Assembly (NCBI GenBank): GCA_033060915.1
Contig: CM065385.1
Span: 12,512,001-12,576,000 of the forward strand
DNA length: 64,000 bases
Direction of reading: 5' to 3'
From: Euryodendron excelsum
Taxonomy: Eukaryota > Streptophyta > Magnoliopsida > Ericales > Pentaphylacaceae
Shown here: positions 1-11,999 of the stretch, piece by piece
How positions within the stretch are numbered: position 1 is the stretch's first letter
Layout of the letters: each line of letters opens with the position of its first letter
Translations under genes and position numbers: made by a program
The notes under the pieces: generated by a model
The model's database searches: none
The model's input: only the letters and a program-made list of their open reading frames with translations
What the model was told of the DNA's origin: nothing

Positions 1-1901
1 GTCAAGATAATGGTTATAATGGTCATAAGGAAACCTTCTTTAGAATGGTCTTCAAACACCAACCATATAAACCATACTCTTGGTTAGAATCAAATTTTCA
101 TGAAATGAGCTTCAAAAAGGTTGTCTACCAAAGTCCTTTGCATAACATGATTTGTTTTTCGAAACTCATTCCAAAATGCATTAAACCACCTTTCAATCCA
201 TCCCTAGGTTAACTTGACCCTAGTTATCAAACCCTAGGTTAACTTGACCCTAGTTATCCAACCCTAGGTTAATCTAACCTTAGTTAATTAACCCTAGGTC
301 ACATTAACCCTAGGTTAACCCAACCTTGGTTAGTTAATCCTAGTTCAATCCACCTTAGGTTAACTTGACTCTAGTTACCTAACACTCGATTAACCAAACC
401 CAAGTTAGTTAACCCTAGTTCAATCCACCTTATGTTAACTTGACCCTAGTTACCTAACGCAAGGTTAACCAAACCCAAATTAGTTAACCCTTGGTCACCT
501 TAACCATAGGTCAACCTAACCCAAGTTAGTCAACTCCAGGTCACCTTGACCCTAGGTTAACCCAACCTAGGTTAATATACTTCAAGGTTCCAACTCATGG
601 ACCCCTTTTAAAGGTTCTTCCTATTTAAAACTATTCTCATGACTTACTTTTTCAAAATCTCCTACTCTCTTGAGATTTCAAAGGCCAACTCCACAACCTC
701 TTCAAATGTTCCCACATTCCATCTTCAAAGTATTTCCAAAAATATTTTCAAAAACTCACAAGCCTAAGGTGTCCCTACCCCTTTGATGGTTAGGGATTCC
801 AAAGGAACATGATACATCAAGAACAACCCCTAAGGGTGTCCATATTAGAGTTCCAAAACCACTTTTAAAAGCTTTTTCTAAGGCAAGTTCCAAAAAACAT
901 CTCAAAACCCTACCTCCAAAGTTTTCAAAACTTCCAAGACTCATTTGAGTTATGTTCAAAAAAATTTCAAAATACTTCAAAATTCCCTTTCAAGAACACT
1001 TTAAAAAAAACCTTCAAGTTCTACCCCAAAAGCACTCTAACAACCGATTTCAAATCAAAATTCTCAATTCCCCTTTTCAAAGACCACAAAGTGACTCCAA
1101 ACCTTTCTAAAGACCTCAAAGTGTCTTCAAAACATTTCAAAGGCCCTAGCGTGCCCATTTCCATCGGGCTCTTGCCCGAACGATGAATGACCAGATTCTC
1201 GCCAAATGAGATACGTAGGTAACCTAAAATGGTGCGGTCATAATTTCCATTTCAACTCCAATTTTCCTTTTCAAAAATTTCAATCAATTCAAAGTTTCTA
1301 TTCCAAACCCTTTCAAAACCCCCATATTTTCAAACTTCTTCCAAAAATTTGCATCATGAATCATTCATCCAAAAGTGATGACTAAACCCCGTTTTTAAAA
1401 ATTCTAAAGTGGATATTTAATGGACAAAGGTAATCGGTTATTCTAGTGAGTGAACAAAAGGGTGATTAGACATGTAAGTACCGAAAGGGCGGGGTAGGGT
1501 GATGATCTTAGGATATCTTCCCTACACGTAACCAACCCCCGGACCATAGATTTCTGTTTTCGAAAGACAAAAACAGAGTTATTTTTCAAAAGGGCTTAAA
1601 TTTTTTCCAAGGTTGCCAAACAACCCATTTTCTTAAAAACCCTCTCTTGAGGGAGTTTTTAAAATCTTTTCCAAAAATCCTAAGTTTAATCTTCGGATTA
1701 ATCCTTAATTTTAGGTGCCCTAACTCTTCTTAATCAAGTTAGGTGGTGACTTCTGTTTTTCTGAAAAGCCCTTAATGAAACCTATTTAAAGTTAAAACTT
1801 AGTCGCACTTGTCCTCGTAGGAGGATACGTTCTAATGACAGAGTTCTGTGCTTTTGTCTTCTAGCCGAAAGGGCCTTGGATCTAAAAATTGAGGCGCGAC
1901 A
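1..1901 (+). mobile_element. Element D: 3' part of a plus-strand giant LTR, cut by the window edge
   Basis: This is the same sequence type as the 3' third of the LTRs of element C (compare 25660-28044 and 40700-43049). It carries the CCCTAGGTTAACC-type repeat block, a conserved U5 block near 1205-1241 and the terminal ...GGCGCGACA ending at 1901. The next base starts minus-strand LTR sequence about 300 bp inside that LTR, so D is inserted in A's 3' LTR. CTTTG at 1902-1906 is the likely right-hand target duplication; the left copy is outside the window. Whether D is a solo LTR or the 3' LTR of a full element cannot be told from here. Confidence 0.85.
200..590. repeat. Degenerate CCCTAGGTTAACC-type tandem array in LTR D
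   Basis: About 390 bp of imperfect units alternating CCCTAGGTTAAC, CTTGACCCTAGTTA and CCTTAGTTAGTTAA, roughly 20-40 bp apart. The same block occurs at the same relative place in both LTRs of element C (26080-26420 and 41110-41425), so it is part of the LTR. It contains CCCTAG rather than the plant telomere unit CCCTAAA. Confidence 0.8.
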
Positions 1902-4900
1902 CTTTGAAAATATTTAAGCCATTTTGGAAAATAACTTCATTTTGATTGATCTAGGTTTTGGAGGTTGGTTATGTGTAAGGAAGATGCACTAAGCGATCAC
2001 CCTACTCCACCCTTGCAGTACCTACATGTCTATTCACCGTAGTTTCACTCATTTGGAATCTTTGATTAATAACTATCCATAACCACCCACTTTAGATGAG
2101 AACAATATGATGCATAATATGTAAATGCAAGAAAAATGTTTCGATTTTTGAAAATAGATTTGAAAAGACTTGATTTGATTTTAGAAATAGATTTGAAAAG
2201 ATAAATTTGATTTTGAAAAAAGGTTTTAGAAATTAGAGATTGGAAATAGACTTTAGAATTAGAAACTTCAAATAGATCATAGAATTAGAAGTTTTAAAAA
2301 GGTTGTGACTGCACCCATGAGGGTTGCCTACGTATCTCTTTTTGGAAATCAGGACAGTCATAGTTTGAACAAGAGTCCGATTGAAAATAAATACTTTTTG
2401 GTTTTTGAAAAGTTTGATTTAAAGAGATTTGATTAGAAAAAGAGTTTGATTTGAAAAAGGGTTTAAATTGAACTTAGAATAGAAGATTTGAAATTGAACT
2501 TCGAATTGACTTTGATTTGAAATAGAACTTGAGGATTTTGGAATTGATTTGAAAAGATTAAATTTCAAAGAAGAACTTGGACTTGATTTGGAAGAGAAGG
2601 AGTTGAGTTTTGAAAACATGTTGAAGTTTGAAGTTGGAAAACCATCTTGGTTTTAAAAAGGAGTTTTAGAAAAGAATTAAAGATTCCTAACGTGAGATTA
2701 GGGTTGAACTAGGATTTTGGTATCCTGGGGTTGGAACATGTAATTAAATTCGAAAGGATTTGATTTAGATTTGAAAAGTTCAATTTTAAAAAGTTGGATT
2801 TAGAAAAGATTCGAATTAGGAAATGTTCAAATTAGGAAAGTTGGACTTAAGGAAGATTTGAAAAGAGATTTGATTTGATTTAGAAAACACTTGATTATTT
2901 GATTTGAGAGAGTTTAGAAAACTTCATGTTTAAGAAAGATTGAATTTGGAAATCTTCAAATTAGGAAAGCTTCAAAATAGGAAAGTTCCATTTTAGGAAA
3001 GTGTTGATTTTAGGAAAGCTTCATTCCAAGAAAGTTTCATTTTAGAAAAATCTTGAACTTAGAAAGATTTATTTTAGGAAAATTTTGAGTTTTGAAAACT
3101 TTTGAATTTGGAAAGTTTGAAATTTAGAAAGGTTGGAACTAGGAAATGTTTGAATTAAAAAATATTTGATTCCTATTTCCTAAAGTAGAATATTAGATTA
3201 GATTTGGTTTCTAAAATTGGAGGATTTGATCTAGTCCTTTAAATTGAAAGATTTGATCTAGTTTCCTAATTTGAAAGATTGGATTTCACATGGAATTGGG
3301 ATGGTTAAATTTTAAAAATCTAGGATTTGGAAAGTTATGGTTTAGAGTATAAAAAAAGATTTTGAAAATGTAGGATTTGATATAGAGGATAGTTTTTGAA
3401 AACCTATGATTTGAAGCACAAAGAGGAAGTTATGTTTTTAGAAAAGAGAACTAGGGTTTCCTAACCATGAAATCTGGGGCTTGATTTGGATTAAAAAAAA
3501 AACAGTTTTTTGGAAAGAAGATCGTTTGAAGGGAGTTTCTAGGAAAGAGACTTGAAGAGAGTGTTTAGAAAGCGAATTCTTGAAGAGAACTTTTGGAAAG
3601 GAGTTTGAAAAGAGCTTTTTGGAAAATAAATTTTTGAAGGGAGCTTTTAGAAAGTTTCGAAAAGCAATTTTGAAAGGGGTTTCAATATGGACTTTTGAAA
3701 ACCTTTTGAATATCTCACTTTCCTAAAACGATTCTAACCATGAAAAGATTAGAACCATTCTAAGTTGGTGGTTTTGAAAACAATGTAGATTTGAAATATG
3801 AACCAATATGATCACATTGAATATCATACTTTCCTAAAACAATTCTAGCCATAGAATGGCTAGAATCATCTTAAGATGGTGGTTTTGGTGAAAAACAATT
3901 TATGGTTTTCACCCAAAATATGAACCTTGATAGGCACAATGAATATAACACTTTCCTAAGGCAACCCTAAACATGAAATAGCTAGAATTACTTTAGGAGT
4001 GTGATTTTGAAAACAAGATTTTGAATGCAAGTTTGAAAGAGGATTTTGATGCATGTTTTGAAAACCACTTTTAAAACAAGTTTTGAAGGTATGTATGAAT
4101 ATAACATGCACAATGCAATTATGGTCGTGAACATACAATGTTGGCTTTACCACATAATTAAGGGGGCCGAATCCACATGATTTAAGGTTGAATTAGAAGA
4201 AAGCCCCCAACACGGTGACTTTCAACAATTCTTCCTACACATGAATCGAGGAGTCCCTTGTTTCAAGCATGCAAGAAATGGGGGAGTAGAAGATAGGGAA
4301 TTAAAATAGAAGAAAATTCAAGTGAGTTAGGAGGAAGAAAAGAATGGGGGAGTACATAAACATAAAGAAAGAGCCTACCTTGTCTTTTTCTTGTTTTCTT
4401 GCTTTGTTTGCTTTACTTTGCTTGATCTTTGAGAGCTGCCAAGTTGCAGCACTTTGAGTCTTCAATGGAGGCTTTGGAAGCTTGAGTACGAGTGTATGGA
4501 GTATGTATATGTTTTACGGTTGAGTGTATGGTGGCTTGGGTTTGAAGAGACTAGAAAGGCTAGGGTTTGGAGAGACTTCAAGCTCTGTAATTCAAAAAGC
4601 AAAGTTTCTGAACTGAGTTTGTGGACCCTCTTCATGTAAGGGGAGGCTCTGTATTTACAGACAGAAGATTAGCCTATTGCTTGTAGTTGCGCCAGGGCAA
4701 TTTCCCCACTAGCGCCATAAGGAATGGCACCAGGCCAAATTATGGCTTGCAGTGGCGCTAGCCACTTAGAAATGTGTTAGGTCAGCAAGAAACGTATCTT
4801 TTGACCCTAGATATGCAAGGCAAAAAATTTGGGTGCCTATATTAGTGACTACCATGCAATTTTTGGCTTGGCTTCACTATGAGCGATTCTGGAAGGTTTG

Positions 4901-6302
4901 AGAATATTCTAGGAGGTCGACAATGGTCTTGAAGGCCAAAAATGGGTTCCGTGAAATAGTGTCCCGGGGGTAACAGACTTGAAAAACAAGGTCGGGATTG
5001 TCAAAGTGGTCAGTTGAGCCCTTAGAGGAAAAACAGTCAAGTAGATAGAAAACCACCAGAATGGACTTCGAATGTCTCATGAGAAGACTTGAAGGTTGGA
5101 AACACTATTCATAATATTTTAAGGAATTGCCAGTTTGATAATCAGAGCCGATATGGTTGAAAAGACGATCGGCCACTAGAGGCAAAACGGTCATTTTGTA
5201 TTGGATTTTCCAGAATAGACTCGGAATGCTCTGGAAAAGTGCTAGAAGGTTGAGAATACTGTTGCAAGCATTCTTGGAAGGTAACCAATTTGATACCTAG
5301 AGCCGGTGTGGTTCTTGGAGACATTTAGATGCCTAGGGGCAAAATGGTTATTTTGATCGGATGGTCCTAAAACTGGTCTGGAACTGACTGGAAGGAATTT
5401 GAACATACCGAATCATTTTTGGGATGATCTTGGAAAGGTAGACTTACCGCTCTGAGGACTTAGGTACTTTCTCAAGAAGCGTGTCGAAAAAGGCCCAAGG
5501 GTTAGTTTGGTCATTTTTCATCAAAGTGGGCTAGCAGGCACTAGTGTTAACCTAAGTTTTGAGTGTTTCCGTCACTCTGATGATCTATGATGATTTGGTT
5601 TCCAAAGGTATCTCATCCTTTGGTAAACATGTCAAGACCAAAAGGCAAGTTTAGTCCTGTGACATATTTATTGGCAATTCCCAATGTCGACCTGTTTGCG
5701 AGTGTTTCTGCCACTCTGACAGCTGTGATGTTTGCAAGTGTTTCAGCCACTCTGATAGTGTACATTCATTCCGAATACTGCCTGATCTTAGGAAGCTGCT
5801 ACATGGACTTATCGTCTAAGGAATCAACTTTCTCGAAAGACGTGCAGAATAACTAACATTCTTTAGTGACAGGCTAGCAGATGCCAAAGGTGGACTGTTC
5901 TACCATCTCGGAAACTTGGGTTCTGTTCCGGTCAACTGGTTTGAAGGGACTTATAGTTCTAAAAAGTTTTCTTGAAAAACGTGTCACACTGGATGGTCTT
6001 ACCACCTAAGGGATTAACTTTTTCAAAAGACATGCCAGATTTGATCTGGATTGGAATTGAATTTGAGATTAAAATGAGAACTTACCATTTCTAGGAAGAC
6101 ATGCCATCTGTAATAGAACCGAGCAATGCCACAAGGGTATTTTGGTTATTTTGCCTCTGTTGGGCCCGGCGGGCCCATGAAGCAATTGATTGATTGAATT
6201 AAGTCTAAAAAATTGATTTGGACTTGAATGTGTATATGTCAATTTGAATATGAGTCTAGACGAACTGGAAATTGCCGAGTGGGCAAAAATGGGGTGTTTA
6301 CA
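1902..6302 (-). mobile_element. 3' LTR of element A, truncated by insertion of D
   Basis: Read on the minus strand it starts TGTAAACACCCC at 6302 and runs to 1902. There the last 300 or so bases of the LTR are displaced by D. It contains the GA-rich AGGAAAGTTT array (about 2740-3180), the conserved U5 block (about 2308-2337), a decayed TATA box (TGTAAATA on minus, about 4653-4660) and U3 repeats with AGAGCCG near 5144 and 5301. A polypurine tract lies directly outside its 5' end, which marks it as a 3' LTR. Confidence 0.85.
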
Positions 6303-6342
6303 TTGCCCCTCTTTTTCTGTCTTTACTTGTTAAAGACAGAAA
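6303..6342 (-). other. Polypurine tract of element A with adjoining perfect hairpin
   Basis: On the minus strand the bases before the 3' LTR read AAAAAGAGGGGCAA, a typical plus-strand priming PPT. Element C has the related AAAAAAAGAGAGG in the same place (37802-37814). The arms TTTCTGTCTTTA (6314-6325) and TAAAGACAGAAA (6331-6342) pair perfectly over 12 bp around a 5-base loop, so the hairpin abuts and partly overlaps the PPT. Confidence 0.85.
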
Positions 6343-7780
6343 ATGATAAGGAGTCCCATGTTGACTGTGAGGCAATCGGAGGGATGAAATTTGAAAATTC
6401 TTGAAGACTGGAATAATTGAAATTTTTATTTTGAAAACTAAATTGTCTTGATTTTTGAAATTTGAGATTTTGAAAACTTGATTTTTGAAATGATTTTTGA
6501 AATTCAGGCTAATTGTTTGAGATGATTTTCAAATCGCTTTCTATAATTGATCGATTTGGATTTGAATTGAAAGAGTTTAGAAAACCTTTGAAATTTGGAA
6601 CAAAACTTTTGATGAAAAAGTTTGAACACCTAGAATTTTAAAAACGAGACTTTTGAAGGAAAAAGCTCAAAAAAACCTATAAAAAAGTTTTTAAGAATGA
6701 AAATTTTAAGGAAGAAAGTTTGAAAACTTTTAGAACATTTTTAAAACAAAACTTTTGAAGGATAAAGCTCAGTAAACATGAGAAATGCTTTTAAGACTAA
6801 AGTTTTGGAAAACTGGGGGAAATGATTTCGAAATATAAAAATTTTTGAAGGTAGAAGTTAGAAAGCCTATATGATATAAAATAAAATATTTTTAAAGGAA
6901 AAAGAGATAAAACCCTTGAGAATTGAGCCTTTTTGGGGGAGAAGACCACGAAAAACTCGGCTAAAATTTTTTGAAATGAAGAAAAAGTTAAAAATTTTGA
7001 TAAGAAATCTTTTTTTTAAGGAAAAAAAAAGAGGTAAAACCTTTTAATGTGGGGCCTTTTTCACACAGAAGGCCCTGAGAAACTCGAGGAGGCCTAAAAC
7101 TATTAATGGAAAAACTTAGGAAGAATTTTTTAAAAATGAAACTTTGAATAAAAACTTTTGAGGGAAAGATTTTAGAAGATTTGAAAATGAATTTTAAATT
7201 TGAAAAACTTGGGAATTGATGAAGATTTTGGAAAAAGAAAATTTTTGAGGATTGAAGCTTTGAGAATTTTTTTGGAGATTGACTTTTGAATAAGACTTTT
7301 TGAGAGAAAATTTTTTTTAGAAAACCTTGAAGCTTGATTGGAGTAGAAATCTTTTTTCAAGAAGAAACTTGAGATGGACTTTGACTAAAATTTTATGAAA
7401 TTTGTTTTGAAATGAACTTTTGATTTTGAATTAGAAACTGTTTTGATTTGAAACTTGAACAAAATGTGTAGAAAATTCATTTTGACTCGAAACTTGAAAT
7501 TTTTAAAGATAAAATGTTTAGAAAATTCATTTTGACTCGAAACTTAAATTTTTGAAGACAAAATGTGTAGGAAATTCATTTTGACTCGAAACTTGATTTT
7601 TTTTTTTTTTAAGACAAAATGTATAGCAAAGTCATTTTGACTTGAGATTTGAAATCTTTTCAAAGGGGAAGGTTTAGAAAAATATTTTAAAATTGAAAGT
7701 TAAACCATTTTGAAGAAACAGTGTAGAAAATTCCTTTTAACTTGGAACTCAAGATTCTTTTCTTCTTCTTTTTTTTCTTT
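6343..7780 (-). mobile_element. Internal 3' region of element A, non-coding
   Basis: Very A/T-rich and repetitive (TTTGAAAA, GAAAACTTTTG) with stops in all frames and no protein family recognisable. It ends in a pyrimidine-rich stretch (about 7750-7830) before an Athila-like segment. It corresponds in position to 35830-37800 of element C. Confidence 0.6.
7440..7645. repeat. Short tandem array, about 50-56 bp units, four copies
   Basis: Units contain GACAAAATGTGTAG followed by AAATTCATTTTGACTCGA. The shared ATTCATTTTGACT core starts near 7474, 7524, 7573 and 7630. The last unit is more diverged and the third is stretched by a T run. Confidence 0.75.
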
Positions 7781-7859
7781 TTGTGCATCTTCTTTTTCCT
7801 GACTTCTCTATCTCTCTCTATCTTTTTTTTTTACTTATATATTCTTCAGGTTGATGAGT

Positions 7860-9420
7860 TCTTACCTTTTCTCTTTCCTCTGCCTTACTAATTGTGCTTC
7901 AAAAGTGCAATTATAAGGCCTTAACTAGTGCTTTGTTACTGTTAATTTATGATTTTATGTCTTTTTAGTTATGTTTTAGTACTAACTAAGTTTATTATGC
8001 TTTGTATAGGTTTTGAGCATAAATGGGAGGATTTCAGATACATTTTCAACATAGGTTTTAAGAGAATGCTGCTAGAGTATCAGCTGCTAAAGCAATGGTA
8101 CAAGCTGTTGAAGCATGCAGAGCTAAAACTTTAGAAGGCCATATTTCTCAAATCAAGAAGGCTATTTGGGCCCATAATATATTGATTCCATGCAACTTTT
8201 TGAGATTTACAACTTTTGTGAAGGCATACTGGCTGTCCAGACTCCCCAAGGGACCTGTCCGGATGGGCTGTCAGGATGGGCAGTGGCCGTATTGGTGAAA
8301 CTGTGAAAAATTTACTAAGAGTTGAAATGTATCCGGACGCCCTTGAGACCCCGTCCAGACACACCATCACCAGACCTGTCAAGACGCCCTCCAAAGGCGT
8401 CGGGATGCCCCGCCGCGAGCCAGAAATCTGTTAGGGTTAGAATTGACGTCTTTTTAAGCCCATATGAGTTTTTTGAGTTAGGGAGAGCTAGAAAAATTTA
8501 TAGAGTTAGGAAACCTTAGAGTAAAAGTAGTTTTAGAAGTACGAGTAGTTTTATTGATATTTTCACCCTTCAAGAACCTTAATTTTTGTATTCATTCAGT
8601 TTTTCTTTATATTCAAGATTTGATGTTCTTTCAATTGTTGCAAGCTTTCAATATACTTTTCATGTGCTTTCTTATGGCTTTAAGTTGCTAGATCTTTTCT
8701 TGGCATGGATTGAAAAGATAAGTAGGTTATAGATAGAGATTCAAGATAGTTTTTTTTATTTTTCAAGATTTCAAAATCTTGAATCAAGATTCATTTTCTT
8801 GCCCATGAATATCTTTGAAAATAATATTCTTGATTGTATCTAGCATGTATGTATAGACTGATTTGCAAGCAGGGATATGTATACCTAGAATTTCTGATAA
8901 GGGTATTGATTTAATTGTTTACATACTCCTATTAGGAGCACTATGGAAATCTATTGTTCTTACTTAAACTTCAAACGTACTTTGTAATCAGGTTTATAAA
9001 CTGAGATAGGTATGAATGGGACCCTAGTATGAACACTAGTAAATAATTGAATATCAACTCCAAGAGGGTAATTGAATCTTGAGTTTCTTTAATCACAGCT
9101 ATCTTGGGGACCTACTTGTAGGCCTATTAACTAGATTAGTCCTGCCAAGACCTTATTCTTATTGTTATCTAATCAAGCTTTCTTAGTATAAATTTATTTT
9201 CATTACCTAGAATAATTTCTCAAACCAAATCTCAAATCAAATTTTCCTTTTACATTTTAGAGTTGTTTTTCTTGAGAGTTCTACTTTCCCAAAGTGAGTT
9301 TTACTAGATTCCATCTGTATTTCCTGTGGTTTGACCTCGGACTTATCGAGATATTATTACTACATCACAACTGTACACTGGCGGATATAAATTACACTAT
9401 TCAGGAGCGATCACTTACCT
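7860..9420 (+). mobile_element. Athila-like LTR remnant (tentative)
   Basis: The right end (about 9315-9385) reads like the 3' end of Athila-type Ty3/gypsy LTRs: CCTGTGGTTTGACCTCGG, then TTATTACTACATC and a GTACACTGG tail. The left part has ATTTTATGTCTTTTTAG with a following CTAACTAAG, also common in such LTRs, and the middle (8210-8420) has repeated GTCCGGATG/GTCCAGAC words. No Asp-type PBS follows and no clear target duplication was found, so the edges are approximate. It would be an insertion in the internal region of A. Confidence 0.45.
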
Positions 9421-9860
9421 TTGGGATGATTGACGCGAGAGAGGTTGCCTTACTGATTGAATCTGAAGTTAAGGGGGCATGACTAAAAGCTGAATTGGCG
9501 ACGACAAAAGCTACTCTGGTTGAGGAGAGGACTACTGTTGTTGATGCCTGGGCTGATAAGGATAATTGACACGCTTGGATGACCACATTGATTAATGTTG
9601 AGTTTGAGCTGGGGCTTGTCTAGGTGACTGATGCAGGAGACAATGATCTACGCCGAAGGTAATAACGATGTCAATTTTGGTAAAGTGGAGGACTAGTACT
9701 GCTGATGAGAATAAGGTGGCCTCGCTAGGGCTACTATAGAAGATGACCCAAATGAGACTGTTAAAGATGTTGAGAGTGTCGCTACTGGTGTTAATGCCAA
9801 GGTTGATGTTGAGGTTGAGGTTGAGGTTGCCTCTTGAGGCGGCCCTATGGTCAATGTCTG
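9405..9860 (+). pseudogene. Broken coiled-coil protein remnant, antisense to element A
   Basis: The plus strand reads as a degraded coding segment: a helix rich in Ala, Glu, Leu and Lys with the words LKAELATTKATLVEERTT around 9481-9540, interrupted by stops at 9481, 9568 and 9622. Such Ala/Glu/Leu coiled coils are typical of the C-terminal part of plant-transposon or plant-mobile-domain proteins carried as extra genes by Tat-lineage retrotransposons. A runs on the minus strand, so this is antisense to it and between its leader and 3' LTR, like the antisense gene in C. No N-terminal domain is recognisable upstream. Function is not assignable from this piece alone. Confidence 0.45.
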
Positions 9861-10245
9861 GTGTTCCATCTAGTGGGATAATACTCTTCTGGGGGAATTA
9901 ATGCTCTGTCGGGCGGAATGATACTCTTCTGAGGAAATTCAAGGTTGATGTCTTAAAACTGCTACTTCTTAAACTAACACTCCATCTAGTGGAACGACGC
10001 TCCCTTGGGGAAGTTCAAGGTTGATGTCTGATACTTCTTGAATTGGCACTTCGTCTGGTAGAACGATGCTCCTTTGGGGAAGTCCAAGGTTAATGTCTTG
10101 AAACTACCACTTCTTAAGCCGACATTTCGTCTTATGGAACGATGCTCCTTTGGGGAAGTCCAAGGTTGATGACTTGAAATTGCTACTTCTTGAACCAACA
10201 CTACGCCTGATAGAACGATGCCCCTCTGGGAAAGTCCAAGGTTGA
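9855..10245. repeat. Tandem repeat, about 69-75 bp units, five copies
   Basis: Units share GGAACGATGCTCC, TTTGGGGAAGTCCAAGG and CTACTTCTTAA. The GCTCC..GGGGAAG core lies near 9926, 10001, 10069, 10145 and 10220, so spacing is about 75, 68, 76 and 75 bp. The left units are decayed. It follows directly on the coiled-coil remnant and could be its 3' end or untranslated tail. Confidence 0.8.
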
Positions 10246-10995
10246 TTGGGGAGGTCGAGGGTGGGCCATTACCTCATTCTATTTCTCGCCGACTATAAAC
10301 GTCTGAGCTTACTTGGTCACGGGGTAGCTTTAGCTTCTTTTTGTGCTTTACCTCATTCCTTGTTTCCTATTTGAGAGAGAGAGAAAGATATAGAGTTAAT
10401 TTTTGTGTAAAAACAGTTTACTTATACCAATTTTAAAAATGTACAAGTAAATGGGTGAACGCATGTTATACTTATTGATGAATGCACATATGGGAATAGA
10501 ATTGAATGCATGTCATATTTTTTGATAAATGTATATATAGAAATAGAATTGAATGCATGTCCTATTATTTTATGAATGCATGAATAGATACAAATTACAT
10601 AGGAATTTAATGGGTGTACAAGTTATACATGTCATGGATGCAATAGTACTACACATATATAGGCTATTTACAAAGAATATACTAGGATTGCCCCAAGGCC
10701 CATACTCTCAAGATTTTGTTTTCCTTCCAGGATTCTGCCCCATTCGATTTTGTCCCATTCCCATCGAGGTGTGATAGCATTTGCACCATTCTCCAGGGTT
10801 CTTGACCTTTTGGTCTGCCATCTGCTATCTTATCCCTACTTTCTACAGGGTTATTGTTTGGGGTTTTTCTGACTTCACTTGGTTTTCTCTCTTAGATTTC
10901 TAGAAAGCCACTGTAGCTTAAGCGACAACTCGTATGCCCTTTGTAGAGCGATAAACAGCTTGGCCCTCAATCTAAGAAGACTACTTTTAGGACCG
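10246..10995 (-). mobile_element. Internal region of element A, left of solo LTR E
   Basis: No coding region recognised on either strand. A 20-bp word containing AATAGAATTGAATGCATGTC occurs twice (about 10495-10515 and 10541-10561). The last bases, ...AGGACCG, are the left target copy of solo LTR E, and the sequence resumes at 15783. Confidence 0.6.
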
Positions 10996-11147
10996 TGTCG
11001 CGTCTAGATTTTTTGCTCTCGAGGAATACTCACACAAGTGGAAAAAATTTTGTACTCTCTCGTTAGAACTCACCCTCCTAGAAGAATGAATGCGACTAGG
11101 TTTGAATTGAAAATGGATTTGAATAAAGGGCCTTTAGAAAAAGATTT

Positions 11148-11157
11148 GGAGTCGCCA
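11148..11157 (-). other. PBS-like decamer inside U5 of LTR E
   Basis: GGAGTCGCCA is identical to the last ten bases of mature tRNA-Arg(ACG) including CCA; read on the LTR sense strand it is TGGCGACTCC, the start of the true PBS. It lies about 150 bp inside the LTR 3' end. Equivalent sites occur in the other LTRs: 27890-27899 (perfect), 1744-1753, 18135-18144, 42895-42904 and, more decayed, 46800-46809. Confidence 0.8.
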
Positions 11158-11999
11158 CCTAACTTGATTAAGGTGAGTTAGGTCACCTAAAGACTAAGAA
11201 TAATCCGGAGACTACACTTAGGGTTTTTGGAAAACGATTTTTGAAAATACCACCTCAAGAGAGGGTTTTTAAGAAAAACGGGTTGTTTAGCAACCTTTGA
11301 AAAACATTTAGCCCTTTTTGAAAAATAACTCCTTTTTGGTCTTTGAAATCAGTGATCTAGGTTCGGAGGTTGGTTACGTGTAGGGAAGACGCACTAAGCC
11401 ATCACCCTACCCCGCTCTTTCGCTATCTACATGTCAATCTACCCTAGATTCACCTATGAGAGTCTTTAATTAACATATGTTCAACCTTATTCACTTTAGA
11501 AAAATAATGTTTGAAAAGAAATGATACATAAGATGCAAGTACAACATAAGAGAGAGTTGGAGAATAGATTTGGAAAGAAATTGATTTGATTTGAAAGAGA
11601 TTTGAAATTGGATAGATTTGAAATTGAAAAGTTTTGGAAATTAAAAGTAGAGATTTGAAAATAGAAATTTGAAATTGAAAATTTAAAAATAGATTAGAGA
11701 TTTGGAAAGATTTTGGAATTTGAAATTTGAAAAATATGGAGGAATTTGAAATTTGAAATAAGTTGTGACCGCACCCATGAGGGTTGCCTACGTATCTTTT
11801 TGGAGGAATCAGGTCAGTCGTAGTTCGGACAAGAGTTCGATTAAAAATAGAAGGTTGGATTGGAAGAAAGAGATTTTGATTGGAAAAAAGATTTGATTTG
11901 AACTTTGAATAGAGGATTGAAAACTGGAATTTAGAATTTTGGAATTGAAAAGATTGAATCTTGATTTGAAAAAAGTAGAACTTGGAAAGATTTAGACTT

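Noticed and set aside
200..590. Interstitial telomere repeat
   Set aside because: The unit is CCCTAGG/CCTTAGTTAG, not CCCTAAA, and it sits at a fixed place inside three LTRs.
5587..5856. Small open frames scattered through the LTRs as host genes
   Set aside because: They are short, differ between homologous LTR copies, have no domain or codon signal and fall in repeat sequence.
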